A DNA stretch of 32,038 nucleotides from JAZOTK01 sp045534775 (GTDB lineage: Bacteria; Bacillota; Clostridia; RUG12999), in the NCBI GenBank assembly GCA_045534775.1, contig JAZSKI010000003.1, positions 1 through 32,038 on the forward strand, given 5' to 3'. The position numbers and the translations under genes are program-made. Positions 23,728 through 30,634 of the stretch are shown here, in pieces. How positions within the stretch are numbered: the stretch's first letter is position 1; every line of letters begins with the position of its first letter. The notes under the pieces were generated by a model. The model was given only the letters and a program-made list of their open reading frames with translations. It was not told the origin of the DNA and searched no databases.

Positions 23728-23807
23728 GTACTTACGGTATTATTGAAATATCCAAAAGAAAACACATTGTAAGACTGACACTCCTGTTTTATGATGTGTT
23801 TTTCTTT
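23728..23807 (+). ncRNA. Candidate small RNA 3
   Basis: The expected transcript is about 80 bases. It ends in a 9-bp stem AAAACACAT/ATGTGTTTT (23759-23767 and 23794-23802) with a 26-base loop and a T-rich tail (TTTTTCTTT). There is no ORF with a start signal before the hairpin. The 100 bases between units 2 and 3 contain TTCGG/CCGAA and GGGCA/TGCCC inverted pairs but no clear gene. Confidence 0.5.
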
Positions 23808-23911
23808 ATGCTCTGACCGGCGGCATAAATATTTTTTGAAAATTCTTTATTTTTGAGAACGATTAATTGTTACTTGCTCGCCCATCGGCGGCGACTGATT
23901 CCCCTGAAAAA
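23808..23911. other. Non-coding stretch between the small RNAs and the operon end
   Basis: AT-rich, no ORF with a ribosome binding site. Together with the promoter-hairpin units, it completes the 767-base gene-free stretch from the tRNA to the first satellite gene. Confidence 0.5.
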
Positions 23912-23935
23912 GAAAAAAGCCCCGTTCTGGAGCTT
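23912..23935 (-). terminator. Terminator of the satellite operon
   Basis: On the minus strand AAGCTCC-AGAAC-GGGGCTT (one G-T pair) is followed by a run of T residues, 25 bases after the last stop codon. Confidence 0.75.
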
Positions 23936-23959
23936 CCTTCTTTGATTTGATATATCACT

Positions 23960-24598
23960 TTATACAGTTGTTCCATTTGAACTTGTATCGTTCAAACTTT
24001 TTTCTGTCTCGGTAAATTCTATACCTAAGATTTCGCCAGTGCTTATTAATTCATCACAAAAACGCTCACTGCTGCTGAAGAAGTCTGTTATGCTATGGCT
24101 CATCATATATGCCGCCGTGTCAAGTTTTGTTATTACATCCTCGATGTCAACCGAATATTTGTTAAATTCATTTTGTTTTATATCCCAACGTATATTAGGC
24201 AATTTCTGTAATATTTTTAACGAAATGCTGTCCCCTCTGAAGCTTTCAAGAATTTTATTATACACAGTATCAGGAAGCTCACCGCCCGTGAGATTTATTA
24301 TATTTATAGCATTTATAAGGTCAGTATCGGTTATATCAAATGCCTCTTGATTTTCTTTTTCAAGTTCCTTTATAATTTCAAATGAAGCTCTTATTTTTGC
24401 ATAATCATCGACACAGGATGATTTATATCCGTTGTATAAATCATCTATTTTTGACTGTTTGGCAGTCTCTGTAAAATCCGTTGACGTTCTGACCGTCTCT
24501 ATTTCCGTTGCTGTTGTATTGGCTTTTTTTGCCATACCACGCATAATTCCCATTATGGAGTTTATTTCCTTCTTTGTCAGTTCTCTATTAATTTTCAT
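23960..24598 (-). CDS. Satellite protein of unknown function, helical
   Basis: The 212-residue soluble product is the last gene of the satellite operon, preceded by AAAGGA about 11 bases upstream. It is rich in Lys, Glu, Ile and Thr, with long predicted helices (for example residues 75-90, YAKIRASFEIIKELEKENQE), and no recognisable domain, signal or membrane segment. Position after the small-terminase-like gene is where PICIs often carry capsid-remodelling, packaging-interference or accessory functions; that is context only. Nothing seen identifies a toxin or nuclease. Confidence 0.7.
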   Translation of the reverse strand: MKINRELTKKEINSIMGIMRGMAKKANTTATEIETVRTSTDFTETAKQSKIDDLYNGYKSSCVDDYAKIRASFEIIKELEKENQEAFDITDTDLINAINIINLTGGELPDTVYNKILESFRGDSISLKILQKLPNIRWDIKQNEFNKYSVDIEDVITKLDTAAYMMSHSITDFFSSSERFCDELISTGEILGIEFTETEKSLNDTSSNGTTV

Positions 24599-24641
24599 TT
24601 TTATTCAAATCCTTTCTTTTTATCAAAATTTATGTATTAGG

Positions 24642-24683
24642 TTATAGTATATCATTGTCGGGTCTCTTATTTTCATTGCTCAT
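24642..24683 (-). CDS. Possible 13-codon micro-ORF
   Basis: An ATG at 24683 directly after GGAGTGA opens a product of only 13 residues (MSNENKRPDNDIL). It lies 13 bases after the stop of the upstream gene, in the otherwise empty 98-base gap. It could be a leader peptide, a decayed gene or chance. Confidence 0.2.
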   Translation of the reverse strand: MSNENKRPDNDIL

Positions 24684-24696
24684 TCACTCCACATAA

Positions 24697-24921
24697 TTAC
24701 TTTAAATTCTCAACCGCCGCTACATATTTTTCATATGCTTCATCGGTACTTATACGCCCGGTGACTACTTCCTCAAAAATAAGGAATACAACACAAACAA
24801 AATCCTTCAGCTCTGCCGGCACGGTAGCATACCAATTAAGGAAGTCAGCAGACGTGTCAATACCTTTTTTAGCATTAACAATAAATTTATATACCGTCTT
24901 TTTTATTTCATCTGTAGTCAT
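24697..24921 (-). CDS. Small satellite protein of unknown function
   Basis: The 74-residue product's ATG overlaps the stop of the upstream gene by four bases (ATGA), so the two are translationally coupled. It is acidic and mainly helical; ADFLNWYATVPAELKDFVCV and a VTGRISTDEAYEKYVAAVE tail are the most distinctive stretches. No family is recognised. Coupling to the small-terminase-like gene hints at a shared packaging role. Confidence 0.65.
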   Translation of the reverse strand: MTTDEIKKTVYKFIVNAKKGIDTSADFLNWYATVPAELKDFVCVVFLIFEEVVTGRISTDEAYEKYVAAVENLK

Positions 24922-25373
24922 ATATTGCCTCCTATGAGAGAAAGTACCTTGTCAAGCTGTTGCATATCGGTATAACCTTCTCCGGTCCTTATAATGTCCC
25001 GAACGTCCTTCAATGCCTGTGTTATCTGCCGCAAATTATGAGTATCAATAAGCCCGGTATCTATAAGCTCACCATTTACGGATATTGTTTCCAATTGGTC
25101 TATAGCTTCGTCAATCTTCTGCATAACCTTGTCAGATAGTCCTATAAGCTTGCTGATACGGTCAACCTCATAAGATATGATTTTATCCGCTGTTTTTTGT
25201 GTTGTTTCTGTGGTGATTTTGTGGTATTGTTTTTTTCTTAAAGCCGTCCAATTTTCTTTATGACCTCTTTGCTTTAAGGTGTTGAATGACACACCGTGCT
25301 TTTCTGCAAGCTTTCTGTAGCTGATATTTGTATTTATGTATTCGTTCTTAATGCTTATCCAATCCGCCGCCAT
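24918..25373 (-). CDS. Small terminase-like DNA-binding protein (TerS candidate)
   Basis: The 151-residue protein has an N-terminal helix-turn-helix, YRKLAEKHGVSFNTLKQRG, followed by a helical oligomerisation-like middle (about 60-95) and a polar tail. This layout resembles small terminase subunits of Firmicute phages, which recognise the packaging site and feed DNA to the large subunit. No large terminase gene is present in the element, the expected state for a satellite that borrows the helper's TerL. A generic phage DNA-binding protein is the alternative. The start has GAAGGTGATA upstream; its stop overlaps the next start. Confidence 0.5.
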   Translation of the reverse strand: MAADWISIKNEYINTNISYRKLAEKHGVSFNTLKQRGHKENWTALRKKQYHKITTETTQKTADKIISYEVDRISKLIGLSDKVMQKIDEAIDQLETISVNGELIDTGLIDTHNLRQITQALKDVRDIIRTGEGYTDMQQLDKVLSLIGGNI

Positions 25374-25385
25374 ATTATCACCTTC

Positions 25386-25556
25386 TTACTTTTCACGTTG
25401 CTGTAATTCGTCAATAAACATTGCTAATAATACATCTTTAAGGCTTACCGATGTGAATAAAGCCATATCATATTTTGTTTTATTTTTTATTTTATGTGCA
25501 ACCCTTAGCAGTTCAAGGGTTCTTGCAATTTTATTTGTTTCTTCATCATTCATCAT
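25386..25556 (-). CDS. Small satellite protein of unknown function
   Basis: The 56-residue product starts MMNDEETNKIARTLELL, contains VAHKIKNKTKYDMALFTSVS, and ends with a charged tail. Its ATG overlaps the TGA of the upstream regulator-like gene by four bases and its stop lies 12 bases before the next start, so it fits the compact operon. No known family. It was found by reading the gap between two genes. Confidence 0.6.
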   Translation of the reverse strand: MMNDEETNKIARTLELLRVAHKIKNKTKYDMALFTSVSLKDVLLAMFIDELQQREK

Positions 25557-25957
25557 AATTCAATCCCTCTTTCATTTAATATTTTTTCTACCTCTGGCAA
25601 TGCCCTTTTATGCGTACGCTGTATTCCTCTTACACTGTAATACATTTTCTCTGCGATACATTCCCACGTCATACCTTCCACATATCGCAATACAAGAAGC
25701 TGACGGTACGTGTCTTTTTCGACAGCAGAAATGACTTCAAGTACTTCGGCTTTTATCCGGCTTAGTTCATCGACACGCCGCTTTATGCCTTTCGCATAAT
25801 CAGAGTAAGCAGTAAGCAAGCTGTCAGAGGCGGTTATATCCGCATAGCTTTGCGAATACCCGGTAAGCTTATCAAAAAATGATTGCAGCTCAGACTGAAG
25901 TATTTCAATTTCCTTATCAGTATCACATATTCTTTCAAGCCATTCTTGTACCGTCAT
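25553..25957 (-). CDS. Phage-type regulator with sigma-70 region 4-like helix-turn-helix
   Basis: The 134-residue protein has a coiled-coil N-terminal half (about 10-85) and a C-terminal module, YRQLLVLRYVEGMTWECIAE then KMYYSVRGIQRTHKRALPEV. This is the region 4-like motif found in ArpU/DUF1492-type late regulators of Firmicute phages. Such proteins activate late or packaging genes. In a satellite it may drive its own packaging module or sense the helper. GGACGG lies upstream of the ATG. It is followed by a coupled small gene. Confidence 0.65.
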   Translation of the reverse strand: MTVQEWLERICDTDKEIEILQSELQSFFDKLTGYSQSYADITASDSLLTAYSDYAKGIKRRVDELSRIKAEVLEVISAVEKDTYRQLLVLRYVEGMTWECIAEKMYYSVRGIQRTHKRALPEVEKILNERGIEL

Positions 25958-26041
25958 ATAGTACCGTCCTTTCTCTAAAATAAGCCTTTGCGGCGGCTGT
26001 TATGTATCAGCTGTGTTATTGCCGCCGCAGGTGCAAAAGCC

Positions 26042-26398
26042 TTAATCTACGGATATATTTGCCTCTTTTAAAATTTTAATTGCATTCTTGTGTCTCTCAT
26101 AAAAAGATGTCCAGGAGCTACGCATTTCGTTAAATACTTCCGTGGGGTTTTTAAGAATTTCATTCATACATCTTGCAAGGTTAAAACCGTAAAGCATTCC
26201 GTCATAAAAATTATCGTGTTCAGCATCTGCAAACGCTTCATATAATTCGTCTATAATTTCTTGTTGCTTAGTGGGAAGCATACTTCTCAAATAATCATAT
26301 AAGCGTTCAATCAATTCATTATCTCTATGAGTTTCAATTGAACTATCAGCAGCCTCTAAATTTGATATTGCTCTGTCTAAAATTTCTGTTGCATTCAT
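26042..26398 (-). CDS. DUF6809-like protein of unknown function
   Basis: The 118-residue helical protein has AEHDNFYDGMLYGFNLARCM near residues 73-92, resembling the F-x2-G-x2-xGF segment of small DUF6809-type proteins common in Firmicute mobile elements. Function is unknown. GAGAGG lies eight bases before the ATG. It is the first gene after the putative origin and is separated from the next gene by 84 bases of GC-richer sequence (including a CGGCGGC/GCCGCCG inverted pair). Confidence 0.6.
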   Translation of the reverse strand: MNATEILDRAISNLEAADSSIETHRDNELIERLYDYLRSMLPTKQQEIIDELYEAFADAEHDNFYDGMLYGFNLARCMNEILKNPTEVFNEMRSSWTSFYERHKNAIKILKEANISVD

Positions 26399-26494
26399 TT
26401 CTTTATCCTCTCTTTCATTCTTGATTACCGTTAATGTCGCTTAGTTCTTTTCCTCATTGTACGATTAAAGCCTTTATTTATGCGATATTTTGAG

Positions 26495-26615
26495 AATTTC
26501 GGAATTTTTGGAACACTTTTCTATATAGAGTATATTTTTTTATATATAAGTATATATATATATATTTATTTATTTTTACATATTATATATATTATAATTC
26601 CACATTCCAAAACCT
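26495..26615. other. Putative satellite replication origin
   Basis: A tract of about 80 bases, almost wholly A and T with a long TA alternation (about 26521-26596), is flanked by GGAA-N5-GGAA (26501-26513) on the left and TTCC-N3-TTCC (26598-26608) on the right. These are inverted relative to each other. It lies just after the helicase gene. Staphylococcal islands have origins with short repeats flanking an AT-rich unwinding region next to the primase-helicase gene. Function is inferred. Confidence 0.45.
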
Positions 26616-26686
26616 GTGCTTTATCTGATTATTAAAAGGCATTAGCGTGTCCGTTATCTCGGAACTAACCGATGTTATTTATATTA

Positions 26687-28177
26687 TCACCTTTCAAATT
26701 CTTTTGGTATTCCTGTATTGTCATTCAGCTTATGAAGTCCCTTCCCTTCAGATATTCTGCACCACAAATTCTGTTTGCCGTATTTCGGGTATCTCCGTTG
26801 CCTTCCGGCACGTTGCCATTCGCCGGAGCTTATGAGAATTTGTGCAATGTCGACACTGTCCTTCCTTGTAGGTTTGCGGTCAGGCTCTTTTAATGCCTCT
26901 GTCCATAATTCAAGTATACAAGTTTCTTCTTTATGCTCCAGATAGTCCGTTATCAGACCGACCCTGTAATCTTCTTCTACAGCTTCATTTTGCATTTGAC
27001 GTATTTCTTTGTCAAGTTCAAAACTTGCAACAGGCGGCAGCTCTCCCTTGTCAAATTTTGCTTTTGCTTCTGCCCAGCATTGGAGCATTTCAGCCTTGAC
27101 TTCGTTTTGATTGGCAAATAATACAGCCCCTGTCTGATATACTCTAAGAGGATAAAAGCGGCGGTTTCCTGTCTTATCGGTTAAAAACTGCGTTCTGTTT
27201 GTTGTGCCTATAAAAATACATTGTCTGTCAATCTCGCTTATACGTTTATCAAAAGGGCGGCGGTACTTGTCCGATTGCTTCGATAAATAAGCCTTAACAC
27301 CTTCAACCTCTTTTACTCTTGTTATTGCAAGTAATTCGGCAATTTCGCATATCCAAGCACCCTCTAACGCTTCAATGCCCTTCTGTCCGTCAATCTCTGT
27401 TACTTCTGCAAAAAAGGAGCTTTTGAGTGCAAGCCAACGCACAAACGTGCTTTTCCCTTCGCCCTGCTTCGTACCGATGAGCACCGGGACAATATCAAAT
27501 TTACAACCGGGGTTATATAAGCGATGTATGCCGCCTGCAAATATAAGACGTGATACTTCTCTTGTGTACGGTGTATCTTCACAGCACAACCACTTTATAA
27601 GAAGTGTGTTTATACGTTCTACACCGTCCCATTTGACCGCTTCTATTACATTCTTTACCGGGTGATATTCGTGTTCCTTAAAAAAAATTCTGAGTGCGTC
27701 ATCAAGATATTTAAAATTACGTATTCTATATTTTTCTTCGATATATCCCTTTATAATGCTGTCATCAGTATCGGTCCAGCGTTCCACTTTACCGTCAATA
27801 ATCTTTTCGGGAGAATTTGAAAGCATATTATACTGCATATTTTTAAAATATTCATCATTACGCAAAATAACAAGAAAATTATTAATACTGCTTATAGGTA
27901 AGCCGTCTTTATTGACTTCAAGCGGTAAATCAAAATTATTTTCAAATACCGCCGCATTTCTTTTTATATCCTTCTTCATTTGTCTTTCAGCTCTGTTATG
28001 TACTTTTACAAGATTATCAAACGTGCCTTTCATCTGTAATTGCTTTGCTCTGGAAGAAAGCAGGGCGATAAGCCGTTCACGTTCTATAATATCCGTAATG
28101 TCATACAGCTCATTAAAAAGCTTTTCGCTCAATAAATCTTCTACGCTGAGTGTACTGATTTCATTTTCTTTTAACAT
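26687..28177 (-). CDS. VapE-type P-loop helicase (virulence-associated E family), satellite replication protein
   Basis: The start at the ATG at 28177 is preferred over the TTG at 28207 because AGAGAGG lies 10 bases upstream; this gives 496 residues. The N-terminal part has DGLPISSINNFLVILRND and VIEAVKWDGVERINTL. The ATPase core has Walker A GTKQGEGKST (about 235-244), a Walker B-like segment GAWICEIAEL (273-282), and IFIGTTNRTQFLTDKTGNRR (about 321-340). These are hallmarks of VapE proteins carried by islands, where they act as replicative helicases. The C-terminal residues from about 440 may be a winged-helix origin-binding part. It follows a CHC2 protein and precedes the AT-rich putative origin. 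Confidence 0.85.
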   Translation of the reverse strand: MLKENEISTLSVEDLLSEKLFNELYDITDIIERERLIALLSSRAKQLQMKGTFDNLVKVHNRAERQMKKDIKRNAAVFENNFDLPLEVNKDGLPISSINNFLVILRNDEYFKNMQYNMLSNSPEKIIDGKVERWTDTDDSIIKGYIEEKYRIRNFKYLDDALRIFFKEHEYHPVKNVIEAVKWDGVERINTLLIKWLCCEDTPYTREVSRLIFAGGIHRLYNPGCKFDIVPVLIGTKQGEGKSTFVRWLALKSSFFAEVTEIDGQKGIEALEGAWICEIAELLAITRVKEVEGVKAYLSKQSDKYRRPFDKRISEIDRQCIFIGTTNRTQFLTDKTGNRRFYPLRVYQTGAVLFANQNEVKAEMLQCWAEAKAKFDKGELPPVASFELDKEIRQMQNEAVEEDYRVGLITDYLEHKEETCILELWTEALKEPDRKPTRKDSVDIAQILISSGEWQRAGRQRRYPKYGKQNLWCRISEGKGLHKLNDNTGIPKEFER

Positions 28178-28196
28178 TCCATTATTTACCTCTCTT

Positions 28197-28739
28197 TCAT
28201 TGCTCAATTATGTCAAGCAGATATTCTAAATACGGTAGCCGCCGCAATGCGTTTATATATTCCGGGTGATATTCATAATTCGGCGGCAAAGGCATATAAT
28301 CAATTAAAGCCCTGTCGCATTTTGCATATTCGGCAAATATCTGCCAATACTTATTATCAATTTCCTTTTGCCTTAAAGCCTGTGCCTGTCGTTCCTGCTG
28401 CCTCTTGTCTGCTTCAACCTTCCAGCGGCGGAGCTGTGACAGTGTAGGCGTTTGGAATAAATTCAGACCAAAAGCAAAATCAAGCCATTTAATGGCGGTT
28501 TTAAAATCAATATTATTCAGCTGCATAACAAAGTCAATCATACCACCTTCAGCTCCACAGCCGAAACATTTAAACCGTTTACCCCCTCTGTAGGCTTTCA
28601 GACTTGCTGTTTTCTCGTTGTGGAAAGGACAATGTATAAAACCCTGTCTATTCGCTTCAAGCCCGTTTTTGGCAAAAATATCGCTCATATCAAGCGTATC
28701 ATTTATGATGTCAACCGCCCTGCGTACAAAATCATTCAT
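28197..28739 (-). CDS. CHC2 zinc-finger primase-like protein
   Basis: The 180-residue protein carries a DnaG-type zinc finger with Cys37, His40, Cys58 and Cys61 (CPFHNEKTASLK and FKCFGCGAEGGMIDFV). No TOPRIM catalytic domain follows; the rest is helical and charged. It may guide a primase or recognise template DNA rather than synthesise primers alone. It overlaps the preceding LysM gene by eight bases and lies directly before the VapE gene, forming a two-gene replication module. Confidence 0.8.
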   Translation of the reverse strand: MNDFVRRAVDIINDTLDMSDIFAKNGLEANRQGFIHCPFHNEKTASLKAYRGGKRFKCFGCGAEGGMIDFVMQLNNIDFKTAIKWLDFAFGLNLFQTPTLSQLRRWKVEADKRQQERQAQALRQKEIDNKYWQIFAEYAKCDRALIDYMPLPPNYEYHPEYINALRRLPYLEYLLDIIEQ

Positions 28740-28986
28740 ATCGCATTACCTTAACACGTTCACCAACGTACAAGTCGGAGCTTGTCCTCTGATTGAGCTT
28801 CTTTGCGTTAAATATGTATTCTCTTTTGTCCATATCAGAGGGCGAATATTCCGCCGCAATCTCCCACCACGTAGTGCCGGAGCTGACGGTTATTTCTTCA
28901 ACATCATATATGCGACGGTCTTGTGCTGCCGTATGTGCCGCCAACAGGCTTATAAGGACTGCGGCGGTTATTATTGCATTCTTCAT
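28732..28986 (-). CDS. Small membrane-anchored or secreted LysM protein
   Basis: The 84-residue product has an N-terminal hydrophobic segment (about 3-20) and a LysM-like domain, EITVSSGTTWWEIAAEYSPS through LNQRTSSDLYVGERVKV. The layout resembles YneA, an SOS-induced suppressor of cell division with one membrane anchor and a LysM domain. In a satellite such a protein might delay division during induction or alter the cell surface; both are guesses. Its ATG overlaps the AlpA-like gene's TGA by four bases. Confidence 0.7.
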   Translation of the reverse strand: MKNAIITAAVLISLLAAHTAAQDRRIYDVEEITVSSGTTWWEIAAEYSPSDMDKREYIFNAKKLNQRTSSDLYVGERVKVMRYE

Positions 28987-29222
28987 TCCTCACGCTCTCC
29001 TTCCTCTGCTTCGCTATGTAATCGCCCTTCCAAGAAGTTCTTAAACGCATCAACCGAAATCAGATATTTATTACCGACTCTGACGTGCTGAAGTTGTCCG
29101 GTAATTACAAACCGCCTTATAGCTGACTTTGATATTTTTGTTTTCGGGTCTTCCTTCTTTACAAGCTCCGCCAGCTCTGAGATTGTCCGCATACGTGGTA
29201 TACTTAAATTTGTGTTATCCAT
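28983..29222 (-). CDS. AlpA/excisionase-like small DNA-binding protein
   Basis: The 79-residue product has a MerR-like winged helix-turn-helix of the excisionase type: RTISELAELVKKEDPKTKIS then KSAIRRFVITGQLQHVRVGN and a KYLISVDAFKNFLEG end. AlpA-like proteins in satellites switch on integrase or replication genes; excisionases bend att DNA. Which applies is not decided by sequence. GAAGGAG precedes the start, and a TGTTTCGT element lies in the 36-base gap before it. Confidence 0.75.
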   Translation of the reverse strand: MDNTNLSIPRMRTISELAELVKKEDPKTKISKSAIRRFVITGQLQHVRVGNKYLISVDAFKNFLEGRLHSEAEEGEREE

Positions 29223-29241
29223 TTGCTCACGCTCCTTCTTT

Positions 29242-29249
29242 TGTTTCGT
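29242..29249. promoter_or_regulatory. Candidate repressor half-site, copy 3
   Basis: TGTTTCGT, the same octamer as the two copies at the divergent promoter, here in the gap between the Cro-like and AlpA-like genes. Confidence 0.35.
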
Positions 29250-29258
29250 TTTCGCAAC

Positions 29259-29471
29259 TTACTGTGCAAAAAAAATACTCCATTCAATGCCTAAAACTTC
29301 CGATATTATACGCACTTCGCTGATGTAAAAGTCAGATACACCGTTAATTTTATGACTTACAGCTGTTTTGGATAAATTTAACGCCTGGGCAACATCACCG
29401 TAAGTAATTTGCTTCTCTCTTAATTTACCTTTAAAAGCATTATAAGGTTCGTGAATTAATTTTCTTTTCAT
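29259..29471 (-). CDS. Cro-like XRE-family regulator
   Basis: Starting at the ATG at 29471 (GAGGTG upstream) the product has 70 residues. It is a single helix-turn-helix domain: LREKQITYGDVAQALNLSKT then AVSHKINGVSDFYISEVRII. It is the first gene of the satellite operon, divergent from the larger repressor. That layout is the lambda/SaPI-type switch, in which a small early regulator opposes the main repressor. Confidence 0.75.
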   Translation of the reverse strand: MKRKLIHEPYNAFKGKLREKQITYGDVAQALNLSKTAVSHKINGVSDFYISEVRIISEVLGIEWSIFFAQ

Positions 29472-29489
29472 ATTATCACCTCTCATTTT

Positions 29490-29497
29490 TGTTTCGT
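29490..29497. promoter_or_regulatory. Candidate repressor half-site, copy 1
   Basis: TGTTTCGT in the leader of the Cro-like gene, 33 bases (about three helical turns) from the second copy. Confidence 0.4.
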
Positions 29498-29507
29498 ATT
29501 TAATAAC

Positions 29508-29536
29508 ATTATAGCATATAAATGTTTCGTTGTCAA
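29508..29536 (-). promoter_or_regulatory. Main promoter of the satellite operon
   Basis: On the minus strand TTGACA (29536-29531), 17 bases, TATAAT (29513-29508): a consensus promoter that would be very active unless repressed. Confidence 0.85.
29523..29530. promoter_or_regulatory. Candidate repressor half-site, copy 2
   Basis: TGTTTCGT lies inside the spacer of the operon promoter, so a bound repressor would exclude RNA polymerase. Confidence 0.45.
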
Positions 29537-29586
29537 TAACTAAATTAAAAATTTTTATATTACTCGCAACTTTTTTTAATAAAGGA

Positions 29587-29615
29587 TTGACAAATGTTTA
29601 TTTTTGTGATAACAT
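29587..29615 (+). promoter_or_regulatory. Promoter of the satellite repressor
   Basis: TTGACA (29587-29592), 17 bases, TAACAT (29610-29615). An AATGTTTATT motif in the spacer is a weaker relative of the TGTTTCGT sites. Confidence 0.65.
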
Positions 29616-29645
29616 TTAATTATAAATTTGTGAAGGAGTGTCTAT

Positions 29646-30389
29646 ATGTTTGGAGAAAGGTTAAAAGAAGCTAGGAAATCAAAAGGGTTAACACTTGAAC
29701 AGTTAGCAGAGTTGTATAATAAGACTTACAACAAAGGTTTAAATAAGGGAACTTTATCTAAATACGAAAACTCAAAGCAGGAGCCTATGATAACTGTTGT
29801 GCAAAATTTAGCAGCTTTATTAGGAGTTTCTACTGATTATCTTGTAGGAATAGAGCCTTTTCTTTATCCAAATGACAAAGAACTATTTAATTATCTTTAT
29901 TTTAATCAAAATACTTCTTTTAAAGATGATATTCTAAAAGAAATATTTGGTACAAAATTAAAATTAGCTCGATTGTCTACAATGCAAAGCATTGACACAG
30001 TTGCTGCAGTTTTGGGCGTAAGTTCCGATGATATTCGGGCATGGGAACTTGGTACAAAAGAGCCTCCAGCACATATTTTAAACAAGATATGTGTCGTTTA
30101 TAATATTGACAATGTTGCAGCTTTATATCTTCCTAATAGTAGTACTAACAAATATCAAACATTACAATATATAATTCACGAGTGTGGCGGAGAATTGAAA
30201 ATAAATCGTGACGATAATAAGATTACAATTGAGCATAAAAACGGTTTCTTTGATATATCAGCTGAGGATATAGATAAAATCTTTTCCAAGATTATCGATT
30301 ACTCTAAATTTTGCATAAATGAATATCATACTGAAGTGTTGGTTAATGACACCAAAGGAGAAATAAATATAAATGCGAATATTTTATAA
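29646..30389 (+). CDS. Two-HTH XRE repressor without peptidase domain (Stl-like master repressor candidate)
   Basis: The 247-residue protein has an N-terminal XRE helix-turn-helix (about 1-68, with TLEQLAELYNKTYNKGLN and GTLSKYENSKQEPM). A second one follows at about 100-160 (STMQSIDTVAAVLGVSSDDI then RAWELGTKEPP). The C-terminal part (about 170-247) is unrecognised and contains no LexA-type Ser/Lys peptidase motif, so RecA-driven self-cleavage is not expected. SaPI Stl repressors likewise lack it and are released by binding a helper-phage protein; the same is inferred here. GAAGGAG precedes the start. It is divergent from the operon promoter. Confidence 0.75.
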   Translation: MFGERLKEARKSKGLTLEQLAELYNKTYNKGLNKGTLSKYENSKQEPMITVVQNLAALLGVSTDYLVGIEPFLYPNDKELFNYLYFNQNTSFKDDILKEIFGTKLKLARLSTMQSIDTVAAVLGVSSDDIRAWELGTKEPPAHILNKICVVYNIDNVAALYLPNSSTNKYQTLQYIIHECGGELKINRDDNKITIEHKNGFFDISAEDIDKIFSKIIDYSKFCINEYHTEVLVNDTKGEININANIL

Positions 30390-30634
30390 ACTACACAAAA
30401 GCGACAAGCCGCTGCAGATAAAAAATAACACTGCTCCGCTCTAATGAGCGACAAGGTAAGAGGTGAGTCCCTATTTTAGGGGGGGGGCATCTTCTCCAAC
30501 GAACGCCGAGGGAACACCGAGGAAATTCATCTTTAAGCAAAGAGGAAGCAAAGAAAAGTTCGTTAATGTTCGTTACTAAAAAAAGGCTGAGTTTGCGAAA
30601 TTATGCGAACAAAAAAAGAAAAGGAATTGATATT
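30390..30634. other. Non-coding leader before the integrase gene
   Basis: It holds a CGCTC-TAAT-GAGCG hairpin (about 30437-30450), a CCCTA/TAGGG hairpin next to a run of nine G residues (30479-30487), and GTTCGTTA twice close together near 30558-30575. No good sigma-A promoter or ORF was found, so the integrase is probably read from the repressor transcript. Confidence 0.5.

Noticed and set aside
28197..28739. Full DnaG-like primase
   Set aside because: Only the CHC2 zinc finger is present; there is no TOPRIM motif, so it is called primase-like at most.
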